Positions 47,601-56,845 of a DNA stretch of 64,000 nucleotides are shown in pieces (position 1 is the first letter of the stretch; the number at the start of each line of letters is the position of its first letter). The DNA comes from Chitinophagaceae bacterium (GTDB lineage: Bacteria; Bacteroidota; Bacteroidia; Chitinophagales; Chitinophagaceae). Where the stretch lies: positions 1,178,001 through 1,242,000 of the forward strand of contig JADKJC010000001.1 of NCBI GenBank assembly GCA_016722465.1, written 5' to 3'. The notes under the pieces were generated by a model. It worked only from the letters and a program-made list of their open reading frames with translations. It was not told the DNA's origin and ran no database searches. The position numbers and the translations under genes are program-made.

Positions 47601-47633
47601 CAAAAAAAATGCCATCAATTCAATGATGGCATT
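47601..47633 (-). terminator. Intrinsic terminator of the MBOAT operon
   Basis: AATGCCATCA (47608-47617) pairs with TGATGGCATT (47624-47633). On the minus strand the stem runs into eight Ts. It is 46 bases beyond the stop of the leftward MBOAT gene (47679) and upstream of the PKD gene's promoter. Confidence 0.9.
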
Positions 47634-47678
47634 AAAATTACTTGTTTACAAGCCTTTACATTACAGGTTGGCTGGTAT

Positions 47679-49109
47679 TTAGAACTGAAAGTAGATAAAT
47701 GAACTACTGCTCTCCTGGCTCCATATCAATAACAAGAGCAACACCGACCAGATAATCGCCAACAGCCACCAGGGCATTTTGTAAGCCGTATCAATCACTT
47801 TGGTATTGCGCATTAACCATTGTATCACCAACATTACAGGTATGATCACAGCCACCTTAATAATGGCCAGCGTAGTTAGCACCGGCTCACCTGTATGCAT
47901 CCCAAACATCGATTTAAAAATACTCCATGCTTTTGTAAAACCATCAGCACGGAAGAATACCCAGGTGATATTGATGAGGAAAAAAGTAAACAGCGCATAC
48001 AGCAGCCCCATAAATGTTTTTTTTGCAGACAGCGACAATGCTGTAATCCTGCCCGTTCTGTCATCTACCAGCTTTTCGATCCATAAATAGACCCCGTGCA
48101 AACCGCCCCAAACTACAAATGTCCAGCTGGCCCCATGCCATAAACCACCCAGCAACATGGTAAGCATCAGGTTGATGTAGGTTCTGCCATTACCCATTCT
48201 ATTGCCACCCAGTGGAATGTATAAATAATCCCTCAGCCATGCAGACAATGTGATGTGCCATCGCCGCCAGAAATCGGAAAAGCCGGTGGCAGCATAGGGA
48301 TAATTAAAATTCTGCGGCAGCACAAAACCAAGGCACATGGCCACACCAATGGCGCAGGTAGAATAGCCTGCAAAATCAAAAAAAATCTGCCCACTAAAAG
48401 CAAGTACACCTGCCCAGGCATCCAATGCAGCTACTGTTGAATGCGCTCCAAACATTTCATTGGCAGGGCCAGCCAGCATACTATCGGCCAGCACCACTTT
48501 CAGGAAAAGGCCAAGCGACAAGAGCAGCAATCCATCAAACAACTGCTTTTTGGTAGCACTCCGCTCCGTTTCAAACTGTGGTACCAGTTGTGGCGGTCGA
48601 ACAATTGGCCCTGCCACCAGGTGAGGGAAAAAAGTTACAAACAAAGAAAAATCGAGCATGCTCTTTACGGGCTCACTTTTCTTATGGTACATATCAATGG
48701 TGTAGCACAGCGTAGTGAATGTATAAAAAGATATGCCCGCCGGTAAAATGATATTGGGCTTTGCCGGGTGAAAATCTGCGCCGAGGGTATTGACCAATAA
48801 GGTGAAATTATCCAGTAAAAAAGTGCCATACTTGAAAAAGCAAAGCATACCAAGGTTACCGATCAAACTCACTACCAGCAATAGCCGCTTTTTGGCAACA
48901 TTTTGCTGGGTGTACAAAGCACGGCCCACAAAAAAATCAACCACGGTAGAAAGCCAGAGCAGTAAAATAAACGGCGGATTCCAGGCGGCATAAAAAATAT
49001 AACTGGCCAGGAGCAGGTTTATCTTTTTTACCTTCCACGTAAACGGGAGATTATGAAGTATGAGAATGATGATAAAAAAAACAATGAAAGTATATGAGTT
49101 GAAGACCAT
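47679..49109 (-). CDS. MBOAT-family O-acyltransferase (AlgI/DltB-like)
   Basis: This 476-residue polytopic inner-membrane protein of the membrane-bound O-acyltransferase family moves acyl groups, often acetyl, onto exported polysaccharides. Family motifs are the N-terminal MVFNSYTFIVFFIIILILHN, FPHLVAGPIVRPPQLVPQF, FWRRWHITLSAWLRDYLYIPLGGNR and the catalytic-His region LLGGLWHGASWTFVVWGGLHG. All are intact. It follows the SGNH-like gene by 27 bases, and such pairs typically act together, the SGNH protein completing transfer in the periplasm. The acceptor polymer is unknown because no polysaccharide synthase is nearby. Confidence 0.93.
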   Translation of the reverse strand: MVFNSYTFIVFFIIILILHNLPFTWKVKKINLLLASYIFYAAWNPPFILLLWLSTVVDFFVGRALYTQQNVAKKRLLLVVSLIGNLGMLCFFKYGTFLLDNFTLLVNTLGADFHPAKPNIILPAGISFYTFTTLCYTIDMYHKKSEPVKSMLDFSLFVTFFPHLVAGPIVRPPQLVPQFETERSATKKQLFDGLLLLSLGLFLKVVLADSMLAGPANEMFGAHSTVAALDAWAGVLAFSGQIFFDFAGYSTCAIGVAMCLGFVLPQNFNYPYAATGFSDFWRRWHITLSAWLRDYLYIPLGGNRMGNGRTYINLMLTMLLGGLWHGASWTFVVWGGLHGVYLWIEKLVDDRTGRITALSLSAKKTFMGLLYALFTFFLINITWVFFRADGFTKAWSIFKSMFGMHTGEPVLTTLAIIKVAVIIPVMLVIQWLMRNTKVIDTAYKMPWWLLAIIWSVLLLLLIWSQESSSSFIYFQF

Positions 49110-49136
49110 GAGCCGTAAGTTTTGCCGGTTGAGAAA

Positions 49137-50183
49137 TTATTTTGCAGGTTGATTAGGGAAAGACCATCCTTTTTCCTGTTGCATGACCCTGACCAATTCC
49201 CTTGTGAATATCTGTGCATCGTAAGGGCCGAGGTGCGACCATTCAGGGCAAACAAAATGATCGATGGCCGGGTAATCATCAAAATGAATCCCCTTGCAAC
49301 CTGTTACTGCCAGCAATTTGTCCCAGTATCTTGCCCTTGGAAAAGCCATTTGTTCTCCTTGCCAGAAAGGGCCACTGGAAGGTGTTCTTACAAAAAGTAC
49401 TTTGCCGCCCCTGGCAATTATTTTATCGGTGGCAATTTTTACCGTACCTATTATGGAGTCAATGAATTTATCCTGCAATGGCGGCTGGTCTTTGCTAAGG
49501 CTCCTGAAAAACAACCAGATATTTTGAACCTGCTTTTGCTGGCTGGTATCTGTCAAAAACTTATCCGTCATCACATTTTGCCGGCCAAAATTCACCCGGC
49601 CAAAGTCCATCGGAAAGATGGGCATCATAAAAACGCCTTTACGGCTGGGTATCTCCATTTCATTCAACATAGCTGTGAGAGAAAGATGGTCCTTATCAAG
49701 AAAAACAAGGTTGGATTCCAGGAAACGGTTGACCTGGAAGCCCACTTTTTGTGCAGGCGTTTCATCCATGTAAAATTTGATATTCTGCTTTGGCTCGCCG
49801 GTATTGTTTTCACTGGTTGAAAAGAAAAGTCCTTCGGTTACATCTATCACCAGCTTCCCCTTAAAGTTTTCATCTGCTCCCAGGTTATCGAGTATAGGCA
49901 ACGGGCAGCTGCCTTCCATGGCGAGTTGAAGTGGCTCTTCGCCGGTAAGTTTTTTCCAGGTATTGATATCAAGGTCGTATTTGTTTCGGGAGGCGCCGAT
50001 GAATACGGTTGCTTTATCATTCGGTTCATACACTTTTGCCCGTTTATCTGACCAGAGCGGGCCACCATCATCATAAGCAATATTCACTCCTTTATTACGC
50101 AGATACACTTCCCAACTGATCACAGAAACAGCAACAATAAACAGCATCAGCAATGCTGCTTTGGAAAGATTGGCAGTTGGCAT
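49137..50183 (-). CDS. SGNH-hydrolase-like partner of MBOAT acyltransferase
   Basis: This 348-residue protein is anchored by one N-terminal helix (AALLMLFIVAVSVISWEVYL) with the rest in the periplasm. It has an SGNH-type block I (ATVFIGASRNKYDLD) and a C-terminal His box (FVCPEWSHLGPYDAQIF), the layout of AlgX/DltD-like acyltransfer partners. I chose the ATG at 50183 (MPTANLSKA); the frame extends 14 codons upstream, but that leader is unlikely. It precedes MBOAT in a two-gene operon ended by the terminator at 47601-47633. Confidence 0.75.
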   Translation of the reverse strand: MPTANLSKAALLMLFIVAVSVISWEVYLRNKGVNIAYDDGGPLWSDKRAKVYEPNDKATVFIGASRNKYDLDINTWKKLTGEEPLQLAMEGSCPLPILDNLGADENFKGKLVIDVTEGLFFSTSENNTGEPKQNIKFYMDETPAQKVGFQVNRFLESNLVFLDKDHLSLTAMLNEMEIPSRKGVFMMPIFPMDFGRVNFGRQNVMTDKFLTDTSQQKQVQNIWLFFRSLSKDQPPLQDKFIDSIIGTVKIATDKIIARGGKVLFVRTPSSGPFWQGEQMAFPRARYWDKLLAVTGCKGIHFDDYPAIDHFVCPEWSHLGPYDAQIFTRELVRVMQQEKGWSFPNQPAK

Positions 50184-50507
50184 GGAATAAGTTTTATTAT
50201 AAAAAAGCTTCAATACCCAAAGCACTGAATGATAACATAGTTTACCGTTCGGTAATTGGCGTCATTCCGGTGATAGAGGTAGATCGATAATTTGTTTTCT
50301 GGAAACCTGGGGTTAGGAAAAGAGGCGCATTAGATTTTTCCCATTCAGCATCTTAACATCAGGTTTTAAAGATAATTATTTGTTGCTGTATTTGACAACA
50401 ATTTATTATATGGCTGTAACAGTTGATTAACTGGCAGCTATAGTTGCCTGGTGAGTAAAATGCAGGCAGGCCATAAGCAATGAAAATGTAATATAGAAGG
50501 AGCGTAT
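50184..50507. other. Intergenic region between kbl and the SGNH-like gene
   Basis: These 324 bases lie downstream of kbl and upstream of the leftward SGNH-like gene. I see no credible gene, tRNA or strong hairpin. The promoter of the SGNH-MBOAT operon should be here. Confidence 0.5.
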
Positions 50508-51695
50508 TTATTTAATTACCCCAAGTTCTTTTCCGATCTTGGTGAATGCCTCAATGGCTGAATCCAAATGCGCTACTTCATGTGCGGCACTTAACTGCAC
50601 CCTGATACGGGCCTGTCCCTTTGCCACCACCGGAAAAAAGAAGCCAATCACATAAATACCCTCTTCCAGTAATTTTGCTGCAAAGTTTTGCGCCAGCACC
50701 GCATCATATAACATGATGGGAACAATTGGATGCTCTCCTGGCTTGATATCGAATCCTGCCTCAGTCATTTTGCTTCTAAAGTACTGCGTATTGAAAGCAA
50801 GCTTATCTCTCAGTTCCGTTGTTTCACTTAGCATATCCAATACAGCTATTGAAGCCCCTACTATACCTGGTGCCACGGTATTGGAAAACAGGTACGGCCG
50901 GCTTCTCTGACGCAGCATTTCAATAATCTCTTTTCTGCCTGATGTAAAACCACCGCTGGCTCCTCCCAATGCTTTGCCCAACGTTCCGGTGATAATGTCA
51001 ATCCTTCCCATCACACCACGGTATTCATGCGTACCCCTTCCTGTTTTACCTAAAAATCCGGAAGAATGACATTCATCGATCATCACGATTGCATCATACT
51101 GATCTGCCAAATCACAGATCTTATCCAATTGAGCAATGGTGCCATCCATACTAAAAGAACCGTCCGTAACAATGATGCGGCTGCGTAAATGATCAGCTTC
51201 TTTCAACTTTGCTTCCAGGTCTTCCATGTTGTTATGCTCATAACGGTAGCGCTGAGCCTTGCACAGTCTTACCCCGTCAATAATGCTGGCATGGTTGAGT
51301 GCATCGCTGATAATGGCATCCTGCTCATTGAACAGGGGTTCAAATACGCCGCCATTGGCATCAAAAGCTGCGGCATATAAAATCGTATCTTCTGTTCCCA
51401 GAAAGGTAGCGATCTTATTTTCCAGTTCTTTATGAATATCCTGTGTGCCGCAGATAAAGCGGACGCTGCTCATGCCATAACCCCGATGGTCGATGTATTT
51501 TTTGGCTGCTTCCAGTACTTCTGGATGAGAAGATAAACCAAGATAATTGTTGGCACAAAAATTCAATACCTTTTTCCCCACAACAGTAATTTCTGCGCCC
51601 TGTGCACTGCTGATGATACGCTCTTTTTTTAAAAGTCCTGCAGTTTCAATTTCCTGCAATTCAATGCCGATGCGGTGTACAAATTTATTATTCAT
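50508..51695 (-). CDS. kbl: Glycine C-acetyltransferase (2-amino-3-ketobutyrate CoA ligase)
   Basis: This 395-residue PLP enzyme interconverts glycine plus acetyl-CoA and 2-amino-3-ketobutyrate in threonine breakdown. Alpha-oxoamine synthase features are [55 protein letters not shown] and the PLP-lysine box [16 protein letters not shown] set the start at 51695 ([16 protein letters not shown]), which matches usual Kbl lengths; the open frame extends over 100 codons upstream without family similarity. No threonine dehydrogenase gene is adjacent. The related 8-amino-7-oxononanoate synthase is less likely given the [11 protein letters not shown] segment. Confidence 0.92.
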   Translation of the reverse strand: MNNKFVHRIGIELQEIETAGLLKKERIISSAQGAEITVVGKKVLNFCANNYLGLSSHPEVLEAAKKYIDHRGYGMSSVRFICGTQDIHKELENKIATFLGTEDTILYAAAFDANGGVFEPLFNEQDAIISDALNHASIIDGVRLCKAQRYRYEHNNMEDLEAKLKEADHLRSRIIVTDGSFSMDGTIAQLDKICDLADQYDAIVMIDECHSSGFLGKTGRGTHEYRGVMGRIDIITGTLGKALGGASGGFTSGRKEIIEMLRQRSRPYLFSNTVAPGIVGASIAVLDMLSETTELRDKLAFNTQYFRSKMTEAGFDIKPGEHPIVPIMLYDAVLAQNFAAKLLEEGIYVIGFFFPVVAKGQARIRVQLSAAHEVAHLDSAIEAFTKIGKELGVIK

Positions 51696-51837
51696 ATAAA
51701 GCAATTGATATTTACAAAAGTATGCAGCGAAACCTTCACTTTTAGCCTCTATATCATCAAATTTTAATATTCGCTCCCGAAAACTGTAACATTTTGTGGC
51801 TATTTTCGTAATACCAACGAATTGTAAGTTAACTGTT

Positions 51838-52041
51838 ATGATAAAACGCTCCGCTATACTACTGATCATCCTTGCCGTTGGCTCTTTCAGTTTGCTGGTA
51901 TTTACTTCGTACAATACTGCAGAAACCACTTCTTCCGAAAATAGCACTCCTGTAAAATGCAGTGGCCGTTGCGATAAAAAAGCCGCAGCCCCGGTACGCT
52001 GGAATATCATTTCCCCATCTATGTTTCAGACCGAAAGCTGA
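51838..52041 (+). CDS. Small exported protein, unknown
   Basis: This 67-residue protein starts with [22 protein letters not shown], a signal peptide or anchor. The mature part has two cysteines close together (KCSGRCDKK), then a short tail ending SPSMFQTES. The ATG at 51838 is preferred over an upstream in-frame start that would put the hydrophobic segment internally. It is 90 bases before the ECF sigma gene and might be co-transcribed. No family is recognised. Confidence 0.5.
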   Translation: MIKRSAILLIILAVGSFSLLVFTSYNTAETTSSENSTPVKCSGRCDKKAAAPVRWNIISPSMFQTES

Positions 52042-52131
52042 TTAATTTTACTTCGCTGTAACTTATTGCAAGTTCAGCCGTATCAATAATAACTATAGCC
52101 ATTTGAGAAAATAACCGAAGCGGGCGACTGT

Positions 52132-52617
52132 ATGACTGAAAAAGAGTATAACCATTGTGTAAACCTGTATGCAGATAATGTGTACCGCTTTATCCTTAAA
52201 AACTTAAGGCATGAAGAGGATGCAAAAGATGTGGTACAGGGAGCATTTGAGAAATTATGGATCAACAGGGAAACGGTGGTAAATGATAAGTGCAAGAGTT
52301 TTTTGTTTACCGTGGCCTACAACCAGATGATCGATCATATAAGAAAGAATAAACGAGTTGTATTAAAAGAAGCGTTTACTGAAGGAGCAAAAGTGAGCAA
52401 CCGGCAGCAGCATGATTCAAAAAAAGTACTGTATGAAGCGTTGAACCGGCTGAACGAAACACAAAGAAGCCTGGTGATGCTGAAAGATTACGAAGGCTAC
52501 AGCTATGAAGAGATCGGGCAGATAACAGGATTGAATGAAAGCCAGGTGAAAGTGTATTTGCACAGGGCAAGGCTGCAACTGAAAGAGTATATTGTGAAAC
52601 CGGAGAATATTATCTGA
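52132..52617 (+). CDS. ECF-type RNA polymerase sigma factor
   Basis: This 161-residue sigma-70 family protein has region 2 (DNVYRFILKNLRHEEDAKDVVQ, then GAFEKLWINRE) and region 4 (LNETQRSLVMLKDYEGYSYEEIGQITGLNESQVKVYLHRAR). There is no long C-terminal extension. It redirects RNA polymerase to its own regulon in response to an envelope signal. It is followed after 53 bases by a one-helix membrane protein that is the likely anti-sigma factor. Confidence 0.93.
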   Translation: MTEKEYNHCVNLYADNVYRFILKNLRHEEDAKDVVQGAFEKLWINRETVVNDKCKSFLFTVAYNQMIDHIRKNKRVVLKEAFTEGAKVSNRQQHDSKKVLYEALNRLNETQRSLVMLKDYEGYSYEEIGQITGLNESQVKVYLHRARLQLKEYIVKPENII

Positions 52618-52670
52618 GATTAGTGTAGAATGACGAGTAGCAAGTGAGCAAACATTAATTAATTTAAAGA

Positions 52671-53768
52671 ATGACCATTAATAGAAATAATTACGAAGAG
52701 TATTTTTTACTGTATGTAGATAACGAGTTATCTGCTATGGAGAAAAATACTGTGGATATCTTCATTTCCGAAAACCCCGACCTTAAGGAGGAGTTGTGGG
52801 TATTGCAGCAAAGTATTGTACAGCCTGACCCAACTGCTTTTTTTGACAAGGAAAGTTTGCTGAAGCCACAACCGGTAGACACTGATACAGAAGAAAAATT
52901 ATTGCTGCTGCTGGATAATGAACTGAACACTAAGGATAAAGAAGAGTTGCTTTCATTTACAAAAAACAATCAGTCAGTTGAAGGCGCATGGAAATTGCTT
53001 CAGCAAACAAAGCTCTCTAAGGCTGATGCTATTATTTTTGAAGATAAAGCTTCACTTTACAGGAAAGAAGAAAGAAGGGTAGTTCCCATCAGGTGGTGGC
53101 AACTGGCTGCCGCAGCTATGGTGATCGGTTTTGGGCTGTGGGGCACTGTTAGTTATCTCAGCAGGAATGACCAGGCTGGTGTTTCAGCAGCAATAACAAA
53201 AGTAAAAGCATCACCTGCCGCTGAAATTGCCACTCCTGTAACAACCTTAAAAGATTCTTTTCAAACAACTGCTGAAATAAACCCGGAAACCAATCCTGTT
53301 ACTGAGGTAACACAAACAGAACAAACAGGCGTTATTCCTGTAAAAACTAAAACTGCTGTGCCTGGAAATGCTGTTAAACAGGTAGTACCGATTCAGGAAG
53401 ATAAGCATGAGAATGACATGGCAGCATATCAAAAAACTGATAACAATACGCCAAAAACTGATTTGCAAAATCTTAACAACAACGGAAGTAACATTCCAGC
53501 CACAGCGATCGTAACGCCTCAAACAAATGCGATTGAACCGGCTGAAACAAGTGCAATACCTGCTGACAATTATGCAGTCAATAAAGTTGCCAGTGACAGC
53601 GATGAAAATAGTTTCGGCTTTGATGATGAGGATGACGATAAACCAAAAAAATCAAAACTGGGCGGATTTTTTAAGAGGGTAAAGAGAACCTTTGAAAGAA
53701 AAACAAAAATTAAAACAGGCAGCAGTGATGATGTTAAGATCGCCAACATGTCTTTTGCCATGCATTGA
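52671..53768 (+). CDS. Probable transmembrane anti-sigma factor with duplicated N-terminal domain
   Basis: This 365-residue protein has a cytoplasmic part with two related segments: YFLLYVDNELSAMEKNTVD at about 9-27 and LLLLLDNELNTKDKEELLS at about 77-95, each followed by a Leu-Gln-Gln box (WVLQQS, WKLLQQ) and a D/E-K-x-S-L-hydrophobic end. One membrane helix follows (about 141-163, RWWQLAAAAMVIGFGLWGTV), then a Thr/Pro/Gln-rich periplasmic linker, an Asp-rich stretch (DDEDDDKPKK) and a basic C-terminus. No zinc-binding HxxxCxxC is seen. Position and topology indicate it binds the ECF factor. Confidence 0.7.
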   Translation: MTINRNNYEEYFLLYVDNELSAMEKNTVDIFISENPDLKEELWVLQQSIVQPDPTAFFDKESLLKPQPVDTDTEEKLLLLLDNELNTKDKEELLSFTKNNQSVEGAWKLLQQTKLSKADAIIFEDKASLYRKEERRVVPIRWWQLAAAAMVIGFGLWGTVSYLSRNDQAGVSAAITKVKASPAAEIATPVTTLKDSFQTTAEINPETNPVTEVTQTEQTGVIPVKTKTAVPGNAVKQVVPIQEDKHENDMAAYQKTDNNTPKTDLQNLNNNGSNIPATAIVTPQTNAIEPAETSAIPADNYAVNKVASDSDENSFGFDDEDDDKPKKSKLGGFFKRVKRTFERKTKIKTGSSDDVKIANMSFAMH

Positions 53769-53816
53769 TTTTTATACTTTTTACCAGCTGCAGCACCATC
53801 AATAAAAATTAAGGAA

Positions 53817-54788
53817 ATGAAACAGCTATTTACATTAATGGCCCTGGTAGCCTATTGCACCCTATCTGCACAACCCGTCAACGACAGTATCCGGGTGGGT
53901 AATATGATTATTATAACCAAGGGAGATAAAAACGCCGGCAAAGAAAACAAGGAAGAATACACGATGGCAAAAGTAGATTCCACCATAAATGGCAAACCAG
54001 GTGATACCATTCATGTTGGCAATATCGTCATCGTAACCAATGGAGAAAAAGACAACAGGACAAACCCGGTTGAAAAAATATTTGAAAGAAGGCATAGGGA
54101 TAAACCCTCCAATGTAAGTACCAACTGGTTCATTCTTGACCTTGGCTTTTCAAACTACGTGGATAAAACAACGGATTATTCAACAACCGGCACCGGGGGT
54201 TATCTTTTCAACAGGCCGGGTATAGCCCCACTGGGCCAAAGCGATTTTGAACTTAACACGGGCAAAAGTATCAATGTAAACATTTGGTTTTTTATGCAGC
54301 GGTTTAACCTCATCAAACACCACCTGCATTTAAAATATGGTCTCGGATTGGAGTTGAATAACTACCGCTATAAATCGCAGGTGAGTTATTTAAAAGAAAA
54401 CCCCTTTGTAACAGGCGTGGCACCAGCGCCTGCAATCATCAGGGATTCCATCTCTTTTTCAAAAAACAAACTGGCTGCAGATTATATTACAGTTCCCTTG
54501 ATGCTTAATTTCAGCACCAATCCTAACAGGCAAAACAAAGGATTCAGCATCAGCCTGGGCGTAAGTGCCGGTTATTTATATGCACAGCGCAACAAACAGA
54601 TCAGCGATGAAAGGGGCAAGAAAAAAACAAAGGATGGCCTGGGGCTGGAGCAGTTCAAACTTTCTTATATAGGCGAAATCGGACTAGGCCCGGTAAGACT
54701 TTACGGATCTTACTCGCCCAGCAGTTTTTATAAAAAGGGATTGGATATGCGGCCATTTACCTTGGGTATCAGGTTAAGCAACTGGTAA
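53817..54788 (+). CDS. Outer-membrane beta-barrel protein of the sigma/anti-sigma operon
   Basis: This 323-residue protein has a signal peptide (MKQLFTLMALVAYCTLSAQ). Two copies of a short element follow (DSIRVGNMIIITKGDKN and DTIHVGNIVIVTNGEKD), then a PorT-like barrel: FILDLGFSNYVDKT, LHLKYGLGLELNNYRY, YITVPLMLNFSTN, KGFSISLGVSAGYLY, ending FTLGIRLSNW with an aromatic C-terminal residue. It is 48 bases after the anti-sigma gene and ends at a terminator, so it is the last gene of the operon and a likely envelope output or sensor. Confidence 0.75.
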   Translation: MKQLFTLMALVAYCTLSAQPVNDSIRVGNMIIITKGDKNAGKENKEEYTMAKVDSTINGKPGDTIHVGNIVIVTNGEKDNRTNPVEKIFERRHRDKPSNVSTNWFILDLGFSNYVDKTTDYSTTGTGGYLFNRPGIAPLGQSDFELNTGKSINVNIWFFMQRFNLIKHHLHLKYGLGLELNNYRYKSQVSYLKENPFVTGVAPAPAIIRDSISFSKNKLAADYITVPLMLNFSTNPNRQNKGFSISLGVSAGYLYAQRNKQISDERGKKKTKDGLGLEQFKLSYIGEIGLGPVRLYGSYSPSSFYKKGLDMRPFTLGIRLSNW

Positions 54789-54817
54789 ATTAAAGTTACT
54801 GCAACAGTATAGCCATG

Positions 54818-54847
54818 AAATGAAAGCTGAAAATGCTTTCATTTTTT
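54818..54847 (+). terminator. Intrinsic terminator after the sigma/anti-sigma/barrel operon
   Basis: AAATGAAAGC (54818-54827) pairs with GCTTTCATTT (54835-54844) around a seven-base loop, and the T-run continues to 54847. It lies 30 bases after the barrel stop. Confidence 0.8.
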
Positions 54848-54924
54848 CATTTTAGACATATTGAAATTTTATTTCACATTAATTTTTGTTAACTATTTTT
54901 TGAAAAATAAAAAATATTTTTGGC

Positions 54925-54940
54925 TGGCACAACGTTTGTT
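54925..54940 (+). promoter_or_regulatory. Sigma-54-like -24/-12 promoter for the L,D-transpeptidase gene
   Basis: TGGCAC at 54925-54930, five bases, then TTGTT at 54936-54940 fits the RpoN consensus TGGCAC-N5-TTGCW with one mismatch (T for C at the -12 GC). A transcription start would fall near 54950, 15 bases before the ATG at 54965. I see no enhancer-binding regulator nearby. It is a single match, so chance is possible. Confidence 0.5.
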
Positions 54941-54964
54941 TTAGTGTATTCCATAATTTCCGTT

Positions 54965-55555
54965 ATGAAAAAAACCAATTTATATTCTGTAGTATTCGTT
55001 GTTTCACTTTTTGCAGTGATGTCTTTCATGCTGCCTGATAAGAAGAAAAACAATATACGTTCTGCAAAAAAATCGCTGGTTGAAAGAAAATCAAAAAGGT
55101 TATTGGCGGAAGAAAACCCCTATTATATCATTGTAGATAAAAGTGAATACGAGTTAAAGGTTTATGATGATGATGGCTGGTATGCCACTTACCCCATTGT
55201 ATTTGGCAGCAAAGATCTAGGGGATAAAATGAGGGAAGGGGATAAAAAAACGCCTAACGGAAAATTCAAAGTTATTCTGAAAAAAATTCATGATAAATGG
55301 GGACCCGAACTTTTGCTGGATTATCCAAACCCGGAAAATGTTCAGAAATTCATTGAAAGAAAACAAAAAGGAATCATCCCAAAAACTGCCAGGATCGGCA
55401 GCGGAATAGCCATCCATGCCACACGGCCGGAAGAAGAATGGACCATTGATAATTTTTATAACTGGACCGATGGCTGTGTATCTGTAAAATACACAGAGAT
55501 GAAAGATCTCTTTAGTTACATTCCTGTAGGAACGCCTGTAACCATTCAGCCTTAA
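54965..55555 (+). CDS. L,D-transpeptidase (YkuD family) with variant active-site box
   Basis: This 196-residue exported protein has an N-terminal hydrophobic segment (LYSVVFVVSLFAVMSFML) and then a YkuD domain: YYIIVDKSEYELKVYD, YPIVFGSKDLGDKMREGDKKTPNG, and the catalytic region IAIHATRP followed by NWTDGCVSVKYTEM. The His and Cys of the catalytic box are present, but TDGCVSV differs from the usual S-x-G-C-[IV]-R, with Val-Ser where Arg is common. It would act in the periplasm on peptidoglycan crosslinks or protein attachment. The ATG at 54965 (MKKTNLYS) is preferred over an upstream frame extension that would include the promoter. Confidence 0.85.
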   Translation: MKKTNLYSVVFVVSLFAVMSFMLPDKKKNNIRSAKKSLVERKSKRLLAEENPYYIIVDKSEYELKVYDDDGWYATYPIVFGSKDLGDKMREGDKKTPNGKFKVILKKIHDKWGPELLLDYPNPENVQKFIERKQKGIIPKTARIGSGIAIHATRPEEEWTIDNFYNWTDGCVSVKYTEMKDLFSYIPVGTPVTIQP

Positions 55556-55579
55556 ACATCGAGGTTCCTGCCTGGCCTT

Positions 55580-56838
55580 TTAAGCACAGTTATCTGTTTT
55601 ATTTTTTGTGTCGGTAAAGATCAGGCTGCCATCCCCATAGCTTAAAAAACGGAAATTATTTTCCATGGCGTAGCAATAAATATCTTTCCATTTATTATCA
55701 ATAGCTGCGGCTACCAATAGCAGTAAAGTAGACTGTGGCTGATGAAAATTAGTTACAATGGCATTTGCCACTTTATACAGGTAGCCTGGTGCAATTAAAA
55801 TTTTCGTAGTGGTTAACAGCTGTTGCAGGTTGTTTCCCTTCATCCATTGGAGCAAAGATGCCAGGGCTTCTTTTAACTGGTGATCCGACTCAGTTAAAGG
55901 TGCTTCATAAACTTCCCACTGTTGAATGGATAAATTTTCCATGGCGATTGATGGTTGAAATATTGTTTTCACCCCCATCCAGTAAAGGCTTTCAATGGTT
56001 CGTAAAGAAGTAGTACCTACTGCAATAATGTTGTTGCCAGTGTTGTCAATAAGCTGTTGTATGCAATCATCACTCACATCAATCCATTCGCTGTGCATTT
56101 CATGCCCCTGCATTAAAGGCGCTTTCACCGGCTTAAAAGTGCCAGCACCCACATGGAGTGTTACATAGGACTGATTGATATTTTTTTCTTTGAGCCGGGT
56201 AAAAACATGATCAGTAAAGTGCAAACCCGCAGTCGGTGCTGCCACGCTGCCAGCATACTTTGCATAAATGGTTTGATACCTTTCTTTATCTGCAGCTTCC
56301 GTTTTTCTTTTGATATAAGGTGGCAAAGGCATATCCCCAAAGAGATCAAGCATTTCTGCAAAACTGTAGCTGGATGGTTGCCAGGAAAGTTCAACTACAA
56401 AAGCATCTGAAAGTTTTTCAATCAATGCTGCCTGCATTTCCACCAGTTCATTTCCAATTTTCAATTTCTTATTTAAAGTCCCTTCCTTCCATTTACCTGC
56501 TCCGCCAATCATGCATTTCCAACGGAGTTTTTCCTTTTATTCATAATAAGGTTGTACTCCTTACTGTCTTCATAAGGCTCCAGGCAAAATATTTCTATCA
56601 CACCACCGGTTGGTTTTTGAAACAATATTCTGGCCTGTATCACTTTGGTATTATTAAACACCAGTAAGCTATTTACAGGAATATGGTTAGCAATATTCCT
56701 GTAAATGTCCTGTGAAATGTTCCCATTCTTATATATAAGGAGTTTGGAAGCATCCCTCTCAGTCAGAGGGAAAGCAGCGATTTTTTCTTCTGGTAAATGG
56801 TAGCTGAACTCAGCAATTGAAAGATACCTGGGGTGCAT
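55580..56838 (-). CDS. queA: S-adenosylmethionine:tRNA ribosyltransferase-isomerase, one frame break
   Basis: QueA transfers the ribosyl part of SAM to 7-aminomethyl-7-deazaguanine in tRNA on the queuosine pathway. The first frame (56838-56509) starts MHPRYLSIAEFSYHLPEEKIA with LTERDASKLLIY and VFNNTKVIQARI, and ends NSVGNA. The second (56512-55580) starts MIGGAGKWKEGTL with GSVAAPTAGLHFT, THHVGAGTFKPV-like YVTLHVGAGTFKPV and NFHQPQSTLLLLVAA. Adding one base to the AA at 56521-56522 joins them as SVWKCMIGGAGKW, the expected QueA sequence. The full protein is about 419 residues. It ends in the direction of the L,D-transpeptidase gene (convergent). Confidence 0.9.
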
Positions 56839-56845
56839 TGCTTTT

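Noticed and set aside
50508..52010. Long form of kbl with over 100 extra N-terminal residues
   Set aside because: The extra part does not resemble any alpha-oxoamine synthase, and the ATG at 51695 gives the normal length.
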